A stretch of DNA of 64,000 nt from an uncultured Clostridia bacterium (GTDB lineage: Bacteria > Bacillota > Clostridia > Christensenellales > UBA1242): contig CALVTJ010000006.1 of the NCBI GenBank assembly GCA_944362545.1, forward strand, positions 1 to 64,000. Reading direction: 5' to 3'. A program made the position numbers and the translations under genes. Shown here one piece after another: positions 27,707 to 37,352 of the stretch; the stretch's first letter is position 1; every line of letters starts with the position of its first letter. Below the pieces are notes generated by a model. That model had not been told where the DNA came from and made no database searches. It saw nothing but the letters and a program-made list of their open reading frames with translations.

Positions 27707-29689
27707 ATGGCAATAAATGTGCTTTCGCCGAGGATATACAATCGTATTGCGGCAGGAGAAGTTGTTGAAAGACCGGCATCGGTGGTCAAGGAACTTGTCG
27801 AAAACAGTTTGGATGCTGGTGCAACAAAAATCAAAATTGAAATTGAAGAAGGTGGAATAAAAAAGATTTGCGTGGCCGACAACGGTTGTGGCATCTCCAA
27901 AGAAGACTTGCCACTTGCTTTTTTGCCACATGCCACAAGCAAGATTGCAAACATTGATGATTTGGATGAAATCTCTACTCTCGGTTTTCGTGGTGAAGCA
28001 CTTGCCAGCATTGCTTCTGTTTCTATGGTAAGTTTGACAACAAAGACCAAGGGCAGTGAAAGTGGCTACAAAATTGATGCCACAGGTGGAGAAATCTCAA
28101 AGATAAGTGAAGTTGCACGCCTTGATGGCACGACAATAACCATGAAAAATCTCTTTTTCAACACTCCAGCAAGGGCAAAATTTTTGAAAAAGCCAAAAAC
28201 GGAAGAGAGTGAAATCACACATCTTGTTGAAAAATTTATGCTGGCACAACCACAGGTGCATTTTGAATATGTCGTTGATGGAAAAACTGTCTATGACCAT
28301 GCAAGTGGAAATTTGGATGAAGTGATTTACTTGATTTATGGAAAGGACATATATGACCATCTTTTGAAAATTGACTTGCAAGAAGAAACAATCAAAGTGT
28401 CAGGTTATGTTTGCTCGCCAAAGGTTTCGCGACCGAACCGCACTTATCAAACACTTTTTGTCAATGGAAGATATGTTGAAAATTATATGGTTTCGGCTTG
28501 TGTGCAGGGCGCCTTTGAACACTTTTTGATGAAAGGGCGCTTTCCAGTTTATGTCATCAAACTTGAAATGCCTTTTGACAATGTGGATGTTAATGTTCAT
28601 CCAAACAAAAGAGAGGTTAAGTTTGAAAATTCTTCCAAGGTGTTTGGAGTGATACGAAGAGCGGTGGAAAGAGCGCTGGTGTCAACAAATCTCATTGCTG
28701 ATTTTGAATTTACAAGTCAGGATGAAAAAGAGTGGAGCAAATTTAGCATTAAAAACGAGCCAAATCCGGTTGAGACTTCTTTCCATTCTTTCACCAACAT
28801 TGACAGCAAAAAAATGGAAGAAAACGAAGGAGCAAGTTTCAAAAACATCTCGGTTGATAGTGTCGAAGCAAAGGAGAAAATCTTATCACCAAAGGACTAT
28901 CAAAAGAAGGGTATCGACATCATCAATATGCCGGACTTTTCAGGGGTTAAATCGGATAGAAAAAACAGGAATAGACCAGGTGGAAACATCTTTTTCGACC
29001 AATCAGGAGACAGTTTTTTGCATGAAGTGGAAATTTCTGTAAAAAACGAAATGTCTCAACAGTCTCAGCCACAACAGCCGAAAAAAGACAATTTTGTTGA
29101 AGAAAACTTTTTAACTTCCAAAGTTGAAGAGATAAAAATCATCGGCGTGGTGTTTAAGACTTATATCATAACCGAATTTGAAGACAGCATTTATGTGATT
29201 GACCAACACGCCATGCATGAAAGACAGAATTATGAAGCACTCAAAAAGCAGATTGAAGCACACAATGTTGCAAAACAAGACCTTCTTGTGCCATACACTT
29301 TCACACTTTTGGCAAAGGACCGCGACAACATGGAAAGCAAACTTGACAATTTGCGTAAAATTGGTTTTGAAATCAAACAAGATGGAAACAAATTTTCTAT
29401 CACAAGCGTGCCATTTGTGTTGTCTGGGATAAAACTTGACAAGTTTGTTGGGGAGATTTTGGCAGATGAGTCCATGAAAGAGCGCACAGCAAGTGACATT
29501 GTCAATGACAAACTCTGTCAAAGTGCTTGCAAGCATGCTATAAGAGCAGGAGATGATGTATCAAACGATGAAATTGTCTACCTTATTGAACAGATGAAAA
29601 AGAGTGTTCCGCTTTGTCCACATGGCAGACCAATTATTGTCAAAATCACACGCAAAGAACTTGAAAAGATGTTTAAAAGGGTGCTGTGA
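27707..29689 (+). CDS. mutL: DNA mismatch repair protein MutL
   Basis: A 660-residue GHKL ATPase that links mismatch recognition to excision. The N-terminal domain has VVKELVENSLDAGA, DNGCGI and FRGEALASIASV. The C-terminal part has YVIDQHAMHERQNYE, close to the DQHAxxER metal site of endonuclease-type MutL, and ends with a Cys/His zone (CPHGRP). AAAAGGAG precedes ATG at 27707. It is probably a nicking MutL, consistent with a Gram-positive host. Confidence 0.95.
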   Translation: MAINVLSPRIYNRIAAGEVVERPASVVKELVENSLDAGATKIKIEIEEGGIKKICVADNGCGISKEDLPLAFLPHATSKIANIDDLDEISTLGFRGEALASIASVSMVSLTTKTKGSESGYKIDATGGEISKISEVARLDGTTITMKNLFFNTPARAKFLKKPKTEESEITHLVEKFMLAQPQVHFEYVVDGKTVYDHASGNLDEVIYLIYGKDIYDHLLKIDLQEETIKVSGYVCSPKVSRPNRTYQTLFVNGRYVENYMVSACVQGAFEHFLMKGRFPVYVIKLEMPFDNVDVNVHPNKREVKFENSSKVFGVIRRAVERALVSTNLIADFEFTSQDEKEWSKFSIKNEPNPVETSFHSFTNIDSKKMEENEGASFKNISVDSVEAKEKILSPKDYQKKGIDIINMPDFSGVKSDRKNRNRPGGNIFFDQSGDSFLHEVEISVKNEMSQQSQPQQPKKDNFVEENFLTSKVEEIKIIGVVFKTYIITEFEDSIYVIDQHAMHERQNYEALKKQIEAHNVAKQDLLVPYTFTLLAKDRDNMESKLDNLRKIGFEIKQDGNKFSITSVPFVLSGIKLDKFVGEILADESMKERTASDIVNDKLCQSACKHAIRAGDDVSNDEIVYLIEQMKKSVPLCPHGRPIIVKITRKELEKMFKRVL

Positions 29690-30603
29690 TGAAAGAAAAA
29701 ACAAAAGTTGTTTTTATTCTTGGTCCAACTGCTGTTGGAAAGACTTTTTTTGGCGTTCAAATTGCAAAAAAACTCAATGGAGAAATCATTTCTGCGGACT
29801 CTGTGCAAATTTTCAAAGGGTTTGACATCGGCTCGGCAAAGGTGACAAAAGAAGAGATGCAAGGCATCAAGCATTATGCCATTGACATTTTGCAACCTTG
29901 GGAAGAATTTTCGGTTTATGATTTTGTCGAATACACAAAGCAAAAAATTGAAGAAATTGCAAATAAAAGAAAACTTCCAATTATCGTTGGGGGAACAGGA
30001 CTTTATGTCAAGGCGTTGACACTTGGCTATAACTTTGGCGGAGTCAACAAGGATGTAAATTTGCGAGAAGAATTGGAAGATTTGGCTCGCAAGAAGGGCA
30101 ATGATTATCTTTTTGAACTTTTGAAGAAGAAAGATGAAAAAATGGCAGAGAATACCGACAAATTCAACACTGTTCGGCTGATTCGGGCTCTTGAGATTGC
30201 TTTGTCAAATGGACAGAAACAGACAAATAAAGTGGAAATTGAGTCGCTTGTGTTTGCGCTTAATCGCGACAGAAAAGTTTTGTATGATTCTATAAACAAA
30301 CGCGTAGATGGCATGCTTCAAAATGGACTTGTGGATGAAGTTAAACATCTCAAAAGTCTTGGATTGTCGCGTGAAAATCAAAGCATGAAGGCAATCGGCT
30401 ACAAGGAAGTTTTGCAGTTTTTGGATGGCGAGATGGACTATGACAGAATGGTGGAGATTTTGAAACAACACAGCAGAAATTATGCCAAAAGACAACTGAC
30501 CTTCTTGCGTGGAATGAAAGATGTCATTTGGATTGACACACAGAATGTAGAGAGCGCGGAGAGAGAAATGCTTGAGAAAATAAAGGAATGGATGAAAAAA
30601 TGA
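29689..30603 (+). CDS. miaA: tRNA dimethylallyltransferase MiaA
   Basis: Adds the dimethylallyl group to A37 of tRNAs reading U-starting codons, the substrate for MiaB. The 304-residue protein has GPTAVGKT, SADSVQIFKGFDIGSAK, GGTGLYVKAL and the C-terminal QHSRNYAKRQLTFLR. ATG at 29689 shares a base with the mutL stop; a GTG one codon earlier is possible. The gene sits in the classical mutL-miaA order. Confidence 0.95.
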   Translation: MKEKTKVVFILGPTAVGKTFFGVQIAKKLNGEIISADSVQIFKGFDIGSAKVTKEEMQGIKHYAIDILQPWEEFSVYDFVEYTKQKIEEIANKRKLPIIVGGTGLYVKALTLGYNFGGVNKDVNLREELEDLARKKGNDYLFELLKKKDEKMAENTDKFNTVRLIRALEIALSNGQKQTNKVEIESLVFALNRDRKVLYDSINKRVDGMLQNGLVDEVKHLKSLGLSRENQSMKAIGYKEVLQFLDGEMDYDRMVEILKQHSRNYAKRQLTFLRGMKDVIWIDTQNVESAEREMLEKIKEWMKK

Positions 30604-31826
30604 ATACACAAAATTTGAAGAAAATTGAAGAAATAGAAAAGAAACTTGAACCGCAATTTAAAGAGATAGAAAAAACAGCATTTTTCAATCAAAAAAAAGT
30701 TTTGGATGCGTTTAGAGAAGTTGGAGTGACATCTTCACACTTTGCCGGAACAAGTGGTTATGGCTACAATGATAAGGGCAGAGACACTTTGGCAAAGGTT
30801 GTTGCCAAAATATTTGGCACAGAAGATGCCATTGTTTCGCCACATTTTTCTTGCGGAACTCACACGATTGCTGTGGCACTTTTCGGACTTTTAAGACCAG
30901 GCGACATCATGCTGTCAATCACAGGCGGAATTTGTGATCCATTACAGGAAAATTTATATGGCAAAGGCAACGGAAGTCTTGAAGACTTAGGTATCAAAAT
31001 CAAATATATTGATTTGAAAGATGATGAATTTGATGTCGAAAAGATTTTTAAAACAGTCAAAAAATTGAAACCGAAAGTGGTTTATGTGCAAAAATCACGG
31101 GGTTATTCAAGCAGAAAGGCAATCTCTGTTGAAAAAATGGCACCAATATTTGCAGAAGTGAAAAAACTAAGTCCAAACTCTTTCATTGTGGTTGACAACT
31201 GCTATGGCGAAATGGTTGAAACCAAAGAACCAACACAGGTGGGTGCAGATGTTTGCATGGGCTCCCTTATCAAAAATTTGGGTGGTTCTATTGCGCCAAA
31301 CGGCGGATATGTTGTTGGAACAAAAAAGGCAGTGGGGCTTGTTGCAAGAAGATTCACTTGTCCATCAATTGGCGCGGAAGAAGGCTCATATGAGGCGGGT
31401 TATAGACTATTTTATCAAGGGCTTTTCCTTTCTTCACACATTGTCAGTCAAGCGCTCAAAGGTGGACTTTTGATTGGCGAAGTTATGAAACAACAGGGAT
31501 TTCAAATCATTCCGCAAGGGGATGAAAAATGTTTTGATATTATCAAATCTATCATTTTTGACAGTGCAGAAGAACTTATCCGTTTTGTTCAACTTGTGCA
31601 AACTCTCTCTCCTGTTGACAGTCAAGTTGTGCCAATTCCGGAAAAGATTCCAGGTTATTCTGATCAGGTCATAACGGCTGCGGGCACATTTGTTGAAGGG
31701 GCATCAATTGAACTTTCATGTGATAGTCCAATTCGAAAACCATACATTGCCTATTTTCAAGGTGGCATCACTTATGAACAACTCAAAATTTTGGCCTGTG
31801 AACTTTTGGATTTCAAAAAGAACTAA
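30600..31826 (+). CDS. ynbB: Methionine gamma-lyase family / aluminium-resistance-type PLP protein (YnbB)
   Basis: A 408-residue PLP-dependent enzyme of the YnbB branch of the Cys/Met metabolism fold. Marks are FAGTSGYGYNDKGRDTLAKV, SPHFSCGTHTIA, VVDNCYGEM and MGSLIKNLGGSIAPNGGYVVG, with the Lys of SLIKN as likely PLP ligand. The substrate is not established for the family. An ATGA overlap (ATG 30600) with miaA and an AAAGGA site upstream support this start over 30588. The miaA-ynbB neighbourhood is typical, but hfq, often between them, is absent. Confidence 0.9.
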   Translation: MNTQNLKKIEEIEKKLEPQFKEIEKTAFFNQKKVLDAFREVGVTSSHFAGTSGYGYNDKGRDTLAKVVAKIFGTEDAIVSPHFSCGTHTIAVALFGLLRPGDIMLSITGGICDPLQENLYGKGNGSLEDLGIKIKYIDLKDDEFDVEKIFKTVKKLKPKVVYVQKSRGYSSRKAISVEKMAPIFAEVKKLSPNSFIVVDNCYGEMVETKEPTQVGADVCMGSLIKNLGGSIAPNGGYVVGTKKAVGLVARRFTCPSIGAEEGSYEAGYRLFYQGLFLSSHIVSQALKGGLLIGEVMKQQGFQIIPQGDEKCFDIIKSIIFDSAEELIRFVQLVQTLSPVDSQVVPIPEKIPGYSDQVITAAGTFVEGASIELSCDSPIRKPYIAYFQGGITYEQLKILACELLDFKKN

Positions 31827-31843
31827 ATTTTGTTCAAACTTTT

Positions 31844-31870
31844 CACGCATCAATTTGGTGCGTGTTTTTT
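31844..31870 (+). terminator. Terminator of the miaB-ynbB operon
   Basis: CACGCA pairs with TGCGTG, extended by wobble pairs, followed by six T residues. Confidence 0.8.
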
Positions 31871-31916
31871 GTTTGGGAAACATCATATTTGTCACTTTAT
31901 TTTAATATGATATTCT

Positions 31917-32540
31917 ATGGTCAAGTCTTACAAAACACATTCGTTTATCAACGGACTTCGTTTTTCGTGTGTCAACACTATAAAAGAGTGCAAGTGGAAA
32001 ATTTTGCTCTCTTTTGCACTCATTTTGGTGGCAATTTGCACAGGGGTGTTTTTTGCCATAAAATACAACAATTCCTACTCTTTGGGACAGTTGCAAGAGA
32101 TTGATTTGGGTAATTTTTATATGGGGGTGACAGCCTCTTCTTCTGCTTTCTTTTCAAGATGTCTATCACTTCTTGTAAATGTTGCTGTTTTGTGTGTGTT
32201 GGCACTTTCTTCTTATCTTTTACCGTTTGCCATTGTGCTTTTTGCATATAGGGGTTATCTTTTTGGACTAAATTTTGCTCTTATTTTCATTTTTTATGGC
32301 GTTGGTGGGGTAATAACAGGGATTGTCATCATTTTGCCTTGTCAACTTTTGACTCTTTTTGTTTTGGTGATGTTTTATTTCATCTTTCAAAAACTCAACA
32401 AAAATTGTAAAAGATTTGGTAGCACTGATTGCAATAGGCTGGTTTTCATCATTGTCTGTCTTGTCATTTTGCTTCTTCTCAATCTTGCAGAAACTTTGCT
32501 TTTGTGGTTGTTGAATGGAAAAGTGATTATGGTGATTTGA
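31917..32540 (+). CDS. Multi-pass membrane protein, possibly SpoIIM-like
   Basis: A 207-residue protein with five predicted membrane helices. The central block LFAYRGYLFGLNFALIFIFYGVGGVITGIVIILPCQLL resembles the core of SpoIIM (a Gly-rich helix followed by a proline at the start of the next helix), a component of the engulfment complex with SpoIID and SpoIIP. The match is by pattern only. TATGAT lies five bases before the ATG with no ribosome-binding site, so a leaderless start is possible, though no good -35 box is seen. The dacF-type gene follows. Confidence 0.5.
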   Translation: MVKSYKTHSFINGLRFSCVNTIKECKWKILLSFALILVAICTGVFFAIKYNNSYSLGQLQEIDLGNFYMGVTASSSAFFSRCLSLLVNVAVLCVLALSSYLLPFAIVLFAYRGYLFGLNFALIFIFYGVGGVITGIVIILPCQLLTLFVLVMFYFIFQKLNKNCKRFGSTDCNRLVFIIVCLVILLLLNLAETLLLWLLNGKVIMVI

Positions 32541-32629
32541 TTTTTGTGCAGAACACAATCTATTGCATTTTTGCTGATGTGCATAAAATGTTGCTTTTTG
32601 CAGAAAAATAAGAATAAAAGGAGCATTTT

Positions 32630-33790
32630 ATGAAAAAGGTCTTAAACAGTTTTGTGCTTTGCGTGCTAGCGTTGACACTTCTTTTTTGCGGAACAATGCA
32701 GGGACAGAATGTGGCATTAGCTACGGATGATGTTGACATTTCTAGCAAAAGTGCAATCTTGATGGAATATGACAGTGGCGAAGTGCTGTTCTCAAAGGAT
32801 GAAACAAAACATCTGCCGGTGGCAAGTATGGTCAAAATGATGACAATTCTGCTTTCTCTTGAAGAACTTGATCTTGGGAATGTCACATTAGATACAAAAA
32901 TCACCACAACCGAAAATGCCTCAAGCATGGGAGGTTCGCAAGTGTTTTTGGATCCGTATGTTGATTATACATTTGAGGATTTGCTCAAATCTGTGATTAT
33001 GGCATCTGCAAATGATGCAAGTGTGGCACTGGCGGAATATTTCAATGGCAATGAAAAAGCGTTTGCAAATCGCATGAACAGGAGAGCAAAAGAACTTGGC
33101 ATGACCGACACTCATTATGTCAACTGCACGGGTTTGCCTGCACCGGAACAATATTCTTCCGCCAAGGACACAGCCATTTTGTTAAAAGAAATTTTGAAAC
33201 ATGATACATATCACAAATATAGCACCATTTGGATGGATGAACTTGTGCATCCTTCTGGAAGAAAGACCGAACTTGTCAACACCAATCGACTGATAAGATA
33301 TTACCAGGGTTGTGACAGTGGCAAGACCGGCTCGACAAATGAAGCGGGTTGTTGCCTTGGTGCATCGGCAAAGCGCGGAGATATGAGACTCATTTCAGTT
33401 GTTGTTGGTGCACCAAACAGCAAGACAAGATTTAATGAAAGTGCTCTCTTGTTCAATTATGGGTTTGCAAATTTTGAGAGCAAAAAACTAGTCGACAGTC
33501 AAGTGGCTCTTGCAAATCTTCCTGTTTTAAAGGGAAAACAACACAGTGTTGGTGTTTTTGCAAATGAGAGTTTTTCCGCGGTTGTCAAAAAGGGTGACAA
33601 GTTTGGCTGGGACACAAGCGTGGATATGTCAGACTCTGTGTCGGCACCTGTGCACACGGGTGACAAGGTTGGACAAATCACTGTGACAAGGGATGGAAAT
33701 GTTGTCAAAAAGATTGATATTGTTGTCAAAGAAGATGTAAAACCGCTCTCATGGCTTGAGACCGCACAAAAAATTTTGGAAAAGTGGTAA
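32630..33790 (+). CDS. D-alanyl-D-alanine carboxypeptidase, DacF type (second copy)
   Basis: A 386-residue S11 peptidase paralogous to the one at 6399. It has a signal peptide (LNSFVLCVLALTLLFCGTMQG), VASMVKMMT with the SxxK site (SMVK), MASANDAS as the S-x-N motif and GKTGSTNEAG, then a C-terminal beta domain and an amphipathic end (LETAQKILEKW) that can anchor the enzyme to the membrane. An AAAGGAG site precedes the ATG. One copy may serve vegetative wall and the other spore cortex, but the sequence does not say which. Confidence 0.9.
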   Translation: MKKVLNSFVLCVLALTLLFCGTMQGQNVALATDDVDISSKSAILMEYDSGEVLFSKDETKHLPVASMVKMMTILLSLEELDLGNVTLDTKITTTENASSMGGSQVFLDPYVDYTFEDLLKSVIMASANDASVALAEYFNGNEKAFANRMNRRAKELGMTDTHYVNCTGLPAPEQYSSAKDTAILLKEILKHDTYHKYSTIWMDELVHPSGRKTELVNTNRLIRYYQGCDSGKTGSTNEAGCCLGASAKRGDMRLISVVVGAPNSKTRFNESALLFNYGFANFESKKLVDSQVALANLPVLKGKQHSVGVFANESFSAVVKKGDKFGWDTSVDMSDSVSAPVHTGDKVGQITVTRDGNVVKKIDIVVKEDVKPLSWLETAQKILEKW

Positions 33791-33798
33791 GACATTTG

Positions 33799-33828
33799 AA
33801 AGAGAGATAAATTGTCTCTCTTTTTTTG
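33799..33828 (+). terminator. Terminator after the second dacF-type gene
   Basis: AAAGAGAGA pairs with TCTCTCTTT around TAAATTG, then a T run. Confidence 0.8.
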
Positions 33829-33912
33829 TTAAAATCTTCAAATTTACATCTTCTGTCTATTGACTTTCAGATGTCTAAGTGATAAAATAAAAGAGATTTA
33901 TAGGAGAACAAA

Positions 33913-34509
33913 ATGATTGAAATTAGAAGAGATGAACAACCTTCAATGTTTGAAGATTTGAAATATGTAGAAATGAGACCTTTTTATTTTTCTGATGGCT
34001 CAGTGGTTTATGACAATGATGTTGCACTGCAACCATTCAAAATTTATGACAAAAAGACAGGAAAAGAGACAATAGATGATGTGTTTGTGGGCTATAACAG
34101 ACCGGAAGATATTGGTGGATTTATAGTTGGAAAAAATATTCATGATGATTTTATTTTGATGACTGAAAATGGAAAATATGTCAGCAGCATTTATCCAGAA
34201 GAGGCAGAAAGCGTGAGATTGTTTTTGACAAGAATTATAAACAACGTTGGTATTCTTGAAAAAATTGACAATTTGGATTTCTTCCAAAATGCAGATGTTA
34301 AAAACTTTTTGTTTAAATCACACAAATTTTTGAATGAAAAAAGAGTTTCTGCGGCAATTAAGAGAAACGATCCAAAGGCAGGGAATGTTTGCATTATGAG
34401 TGATTTGGAACGTGATCAAATGTCAAGAATTTACGCAAAGAGAAGAATAAAAAGCGCCCATCAAAAACTGAAAGAGCGTATGGCTAGAGAAGAAGGTTTG
34501 TGCAAATAA
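33913..34509 (+). CDS. Hypothetical soluble protein
   Basis: A 198-residue protein that I do not recognise. It is acidic in its first half (VFVGYNRPEDIGGFIVGKNIHDDFILM) and strongly basic in the last 60 residues (AKRRIKSAHQKLKERMAREEGL), without membrane segments or signal peptide. TAGGAG precedes ATG at 33913, and it stands alone between a terminator and scpA. The basic helix at the end could bind nucleic acid, which is speculation. Confidence 0.75.
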   Translation: MIEIRRDEQPSMFEDLKYVEMRPFYFSDGSVVYDNDVALQPFKIYDKKTGKETIDDVFVGYNRPEDIGGFIVGKNIHDDFILMTENGKYVSSIYPEEAESVRLFLTRIINNVGILEKIDNLDFFQNADVKNFLFKSHKFLNEKRVSAAIKRNDPKAGNVCIMSDLERDQMSRIYAKRRIKSAHQKLKERMAREEGLCK

Positions 34510-34676
34510 AATTGTCCATGCATCACAAAATAAGGGGGAATACATCTCTCTTTTTTGTTGTCTTAGTGAGAAGATATGACCATGTAAAAAGATTATTTTT
34601 GAGTGTGTTTTGTGTTTTTGCTTGCTATTGAACGCAATATCTTGTATAATATTTTAGTCGAAATATTGGAGTTTTT

Positions 34677-35456
34677 ATGGAAACAGCAGAAGAAAAAACT
34701 GAAAATCAACAGCAAAGCACGGATATGCTTTTGTCTTCTGATGTCTATCGTTTTAAACTCGACAATTTTGAGGGACCACTTGACCTTTTGTTGCATTTGA
34801 TAAAAGAGGCAAAACTCGACATTGCTACAGTTAAACTTGCAGATATCACAGAACAGTATCTTGAATATATGCAAGATATCAAAAATGTGGACATGGACAA
34901 GGCAAGCGAATTTATCACGGTGGCGGCAACGCTTATTGAAATCAAGTCAAAGAGCGTTTTGCCTGTTGAGGAAGAGGCAACACCTGATGAGGAAGATGAT
35001 GAACAACTTCTGCTTCGAAGATTGAGAGAATATGAACTTTTCAAAGAACAGGGAAAAGAACTCAAGTCCATTGAAGATGTCAACAAGTTTTACAGAGCAC
35101 CGGGCAAGGAAACTGAAAAGGTTAAAGTTGTCATCAAAGACATGGTGCTTGACCAATTGCTTGATGCGTTTGCCAAACTCTTGACAAGAGAAGAACTCAA
35201 AAGAGCGGTGAACAATGAACAGCCGAAAAAGATTGTTAAAGACAGATTTACTGTGGCCGAAAAAATCATATCCATTCGAAATTATGCCAAAGAGCATAAG
35301 CGTTTTGAATTTGAAGATTTGTTTGAAGATGACATGACAAAAAGTGAACTTATAAACACCTTTTTGGCACTGCTGGAACTTTTGAAGTTGCAGACAGTCA
35401 AAGTCATTCAAAGTGGAACATTTGGAAACATTGTCATAACGGCAAATGAGGTGTAA
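34677..35456 (+). CDS. scpA: Segregation and condensation protein A (kleisin)
   Basis: The kleisin subunit that joins SMC heads with ScpB to compact chromosomes. The 259-residue protein has the N-terminal FEGPLDLLLHLIKEAKLDI (binds the SMC neck), a Glu/Asp-rich middle and the C-terminal winged helix (KSELINTFLALLELLKLQTVKVIQ) that caps the SMC head. The first 25 residues (Glu/Gln-rich) are an extension of the usual start; GGAG before ATG at 34677 supports it, and TATAAT lies about 40 bp upstream. Confidence 0.93.
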   Translation: METAEEKTENQQQSTDMLLSSDVYRFKLDNFEGPLDLLLHLIKEAKLDIATVKLADITEQYLEYMQDIKNVDMDKASEFITVAATLIEIKSKSVLPVEEEATPDEEDDEQLLLRRLREYELFKEQGKELKSIEDVNKFYRAPGKETEKVKVVIKDMVLDQLLDAFAKLLTREELKRAVNNEQPKKIVKDRFTVAEKIISIRNYAKEHKRFEFEDLFEDDMTKSELINTFLALLELLKLQTVKVIQSGTFGNIVITANEV

Positions 35457-35459
35457 AAG

Positions 35460-36131
35460 ATGAATGTTGAAAATAAAAAACAACTAAATGACATTGTGCT
35501 TTCAATTCTGTTTGTTGCAGGCGAAGGAATTGAAAAGTCTTTCATTGCCGAAAAATTGAATTTGACAGAAAAGGACATTGACAAGGCAATTGATGAACTT
35601 GAAAAAACTTATTCAGGCGACAGGGGGATTCATATCATAAGATACAAAAACAAGGTGCAACTTGCATCAAATCCGGCATATGCGGACTATATCAGCGAAG
35701 TGTTGAATCCAATTAGAGAAAAATCACTCACGAGGGCGGCACTTGAAACTTTGGCAATTATTGCTTATAAGCAACCAATCACAAAACTCGAAATTGAAGA
35801 TATAAGACGCGTAAATTGTGACTATGCTGTGCAGATTTTGGTTGACCAAAACATGATTGAAGTCATTGGAAGAAAGGATGCAGTCGGAAAGCCACTTTTG
35901 TTTGGAACGACTGAAAACTTTTTAAAACGCTTTAATTTGAAAGACTTGGCAGAGCTGCCTGACTATGACAGTCTTTTGGAACGAATTAAAGTTATTGAAG
36001 CAGGCGAAGACCAACAGCCAAAGAGCGACAGCCTTTATAATGAATTTCCACTTCCAGATGAAGAAATTCCTGATTTTTTGAAAAATGAAGATGGGGTGCA
36101 AACCGTGAAAGGCGATGACAACATCGCATAA
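35460..36131 (+). CDS. scpB: Segregation and condensation protein B
   Basis: A 223-residue partner of ScpA made of two winged-helix domains; conserved block SLTRAALETLAIIAYKQPITKLEIEDIR lies near residues 80-107 and GRKDAVGKPLLFGTTENFL follows. The acidic tail is variable. It starts three bases after the scpA stop, with GTGTAAAAG as a weak site. Confidence 0.94.
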   Translation: MNVENKKQLNDIVLSILFVAGEGIEKSFIAEKLNLTEKDIDKAIDELEKTYSGDRGIHIIRYKNKVQLASNPAYADYISEVLNPIREKSLTRAALETLAIIAYKQPITKLEIEDIRRVNCDYAVQILVDQNMIEVIGRKDAVGKPLLFGTTENFLKRFNLKDLAELPDYDSLLERIKVIEAGEDQQPKSDSLYNEFPLPDEEIPDFLKNEDGVQTVKGDDNIA

Positions 36132-36143
36132 TAAACTGAAATT

Positions 36144-36168
36144 AAAAGGGCAATATTGCTCTTTTTTT
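36144..36168 (+). terminator. Terminator after scpB
   Basis: AAAAGGGC and GCTCTTTT pair (one mismatch) around AATATT, followed by T residues. Confidence 0.75.
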
Positions 36169-36203
36169 GTTTTGTAAGAATTTGAAGTTGCATATATTAT
36201 TTT

Positions 36204-36341
36204 GTGGACAAACAAAAATCATATGGCAGAAATTATGCCACTATAAGACCTAAGCACAAATTTTCAGCCAAATTTTTGTGGGTGACTTTTTCGGTGTGTG
36301 TGGCGGTGGTGCTGTTTTTTGTTTGCATGAGTGTGCTATGA
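36204..36341 (+). CDS. Mini single-span membrane protein preceding the SpoIVFB-like protease
   Basis: A GTG-started frame encodes 45 residues: a basic N-terminus (VDKQKSYGRN ... RPKHKFSAKF) and one hydrophobic helix (LWVTFSVCVAVVLFFVCMSVL). Its TGA overlaps the protease ATG (ATGA), so the two are translationally coupled. TATATT lies five bases before the GTG with no ribosome-binding site. In Bacillus the regulator SpoIVFA precedes SpoIVFB; this peptide could be a severely reduced counterpart, keeping only the cytosolic end and membrane helix. That is inference; no M23-type domain remains. Confidence 0.5.
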   Translation: MDKQKSYGRNYATIRPKHKFSAKFLWVTFSVCVAVVLFFVCMSVL

Positions 36342-37171
36342 AAAAATTTTCCGTTCATCCAATAAGTGTGATAATTTGGATTTGGCTGTTTTTTGTCTTT
36401 GGCATTTTGCCGGCTTTGAGTTATGTTTTGGCGATTGTCATTCATGAACTTGGGCATTTTCTTGTGGCAAGAAAGTTGGGATATAAACTGTCAAAATTTT
36501 CGCTTTCGCCATATGGGTTTTCGCTTTCATACTTTGACAACAATTTTGATTTTCGAGATGAAATCAAGATTGCACTAGCAGGGCCATTTGCCAATCTCGT
36601 GTCGGCATTTTTGTTTGTAGGTGTGTGGTGGATGTTTCCACAGACATATTTTTTCACCGAAAATTTTGTGAGTGTAAGTGTGGTGCTGGCACTGTTTAAT
36701 CTTCTTCCGGCATATCCGCTTGATGGTGGAAGAATTTTTGTCAATGTAGCATCAGCATTTTGTGACAGAAAGATTGCTCTTCGCATAACCATGATTTTCA
36801 ATATTCTTTTGTTTGTGATTTTTCTATTGCTGTTTGTCGTGTTTTTGTTTATCAATTTCAATCCAACATATCTTTTGTTTGCATGTTTTTTGCTTGTTGG
36901 GATGCTTGATTTGAGTTTTGGAAGTAAGTATGAAAAAGTAAACATCTTTTGCAAAAAGTTTAAAAACTTCATCCGCCCTGTCATTTTTTGTGTGTATGGC
37001 GATGTGACACTTAGACAGATAATTGACAAAATGCAAACATCCAAAACTGCCATTTTTCTTTTTACACTTGAAAGTGGGAAAATTGTCACATTAAGTGAAA
37101 AAATGGTGATAAATTTGAGCAAAAATTTTGATTATAATTGCAAATTACAAGAAATTTTTGAAAAAATGTAA
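36338..37171 (+). CDS. Site-2 metalloprotease, SpoIVFB type (M50)
   Basis: A 277-residue intramembrane protease. HELGH (about residues 37-41) gives the zinc ligands and catalytic Glu, and NLLPAYPLDGGR (about 125-136) the third ligand Asp. The short first loop, six hydrophobic stretches and a C-terminal CBS-like cytosolic part fit SpoIVFB, which cleaves pro-sigma-K late in sporulation in the mother cell. ATG at 36338 is chosen for the ATGA overlap with the mini ORF. An RseP-like role is unlikely, as no PDZ domain is present. Confidence 0.82.
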   Translation: MKKFSVHPISVIIWIWLFFVFGILPALSYVLAIVIHELGHFLVARKLGYKLSKFSLSPYGFSLSYFDNNFDFRDEIKIALAGPFANLVSAFLFVGVWWMFPQTYFFTENFVSVSVVLALFNLLPAYPLDGGRIFVNVASAFCDRKIALRITMIFNILLFVIFLLLFVVFLFINFNPTYLLFACFLLVGMLDLSFGSKYEKVNIFCKKFKNFIRPVIFCVYGDVTLRQIIDKMQTSKTAIFLFTLESGKIVTLSEKMVINLSKNFDYNCKLQEIFEKM

Positions 37172-37352
37172 AAAAAATTGAAAAAATATGTTTTTTTCAT
37201 GATTTTGGCAATTATATTCAATTTTTCTCTGTGCGTAAAATGGCGACAAATTAGATTTTTTGTCAATTTAATTTAAAATTAGATTATTTTAATAAAAAAA
37301 TATATAAAAAACAGAATTTTTATATATTTTTCTTTAATTTTTTTTAATTTCT

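Noticed and set aside
27409..28050. 213-codon frame on the - strand
   Set aside because: Antisense to the mutS end and the mutL start, both well supported.
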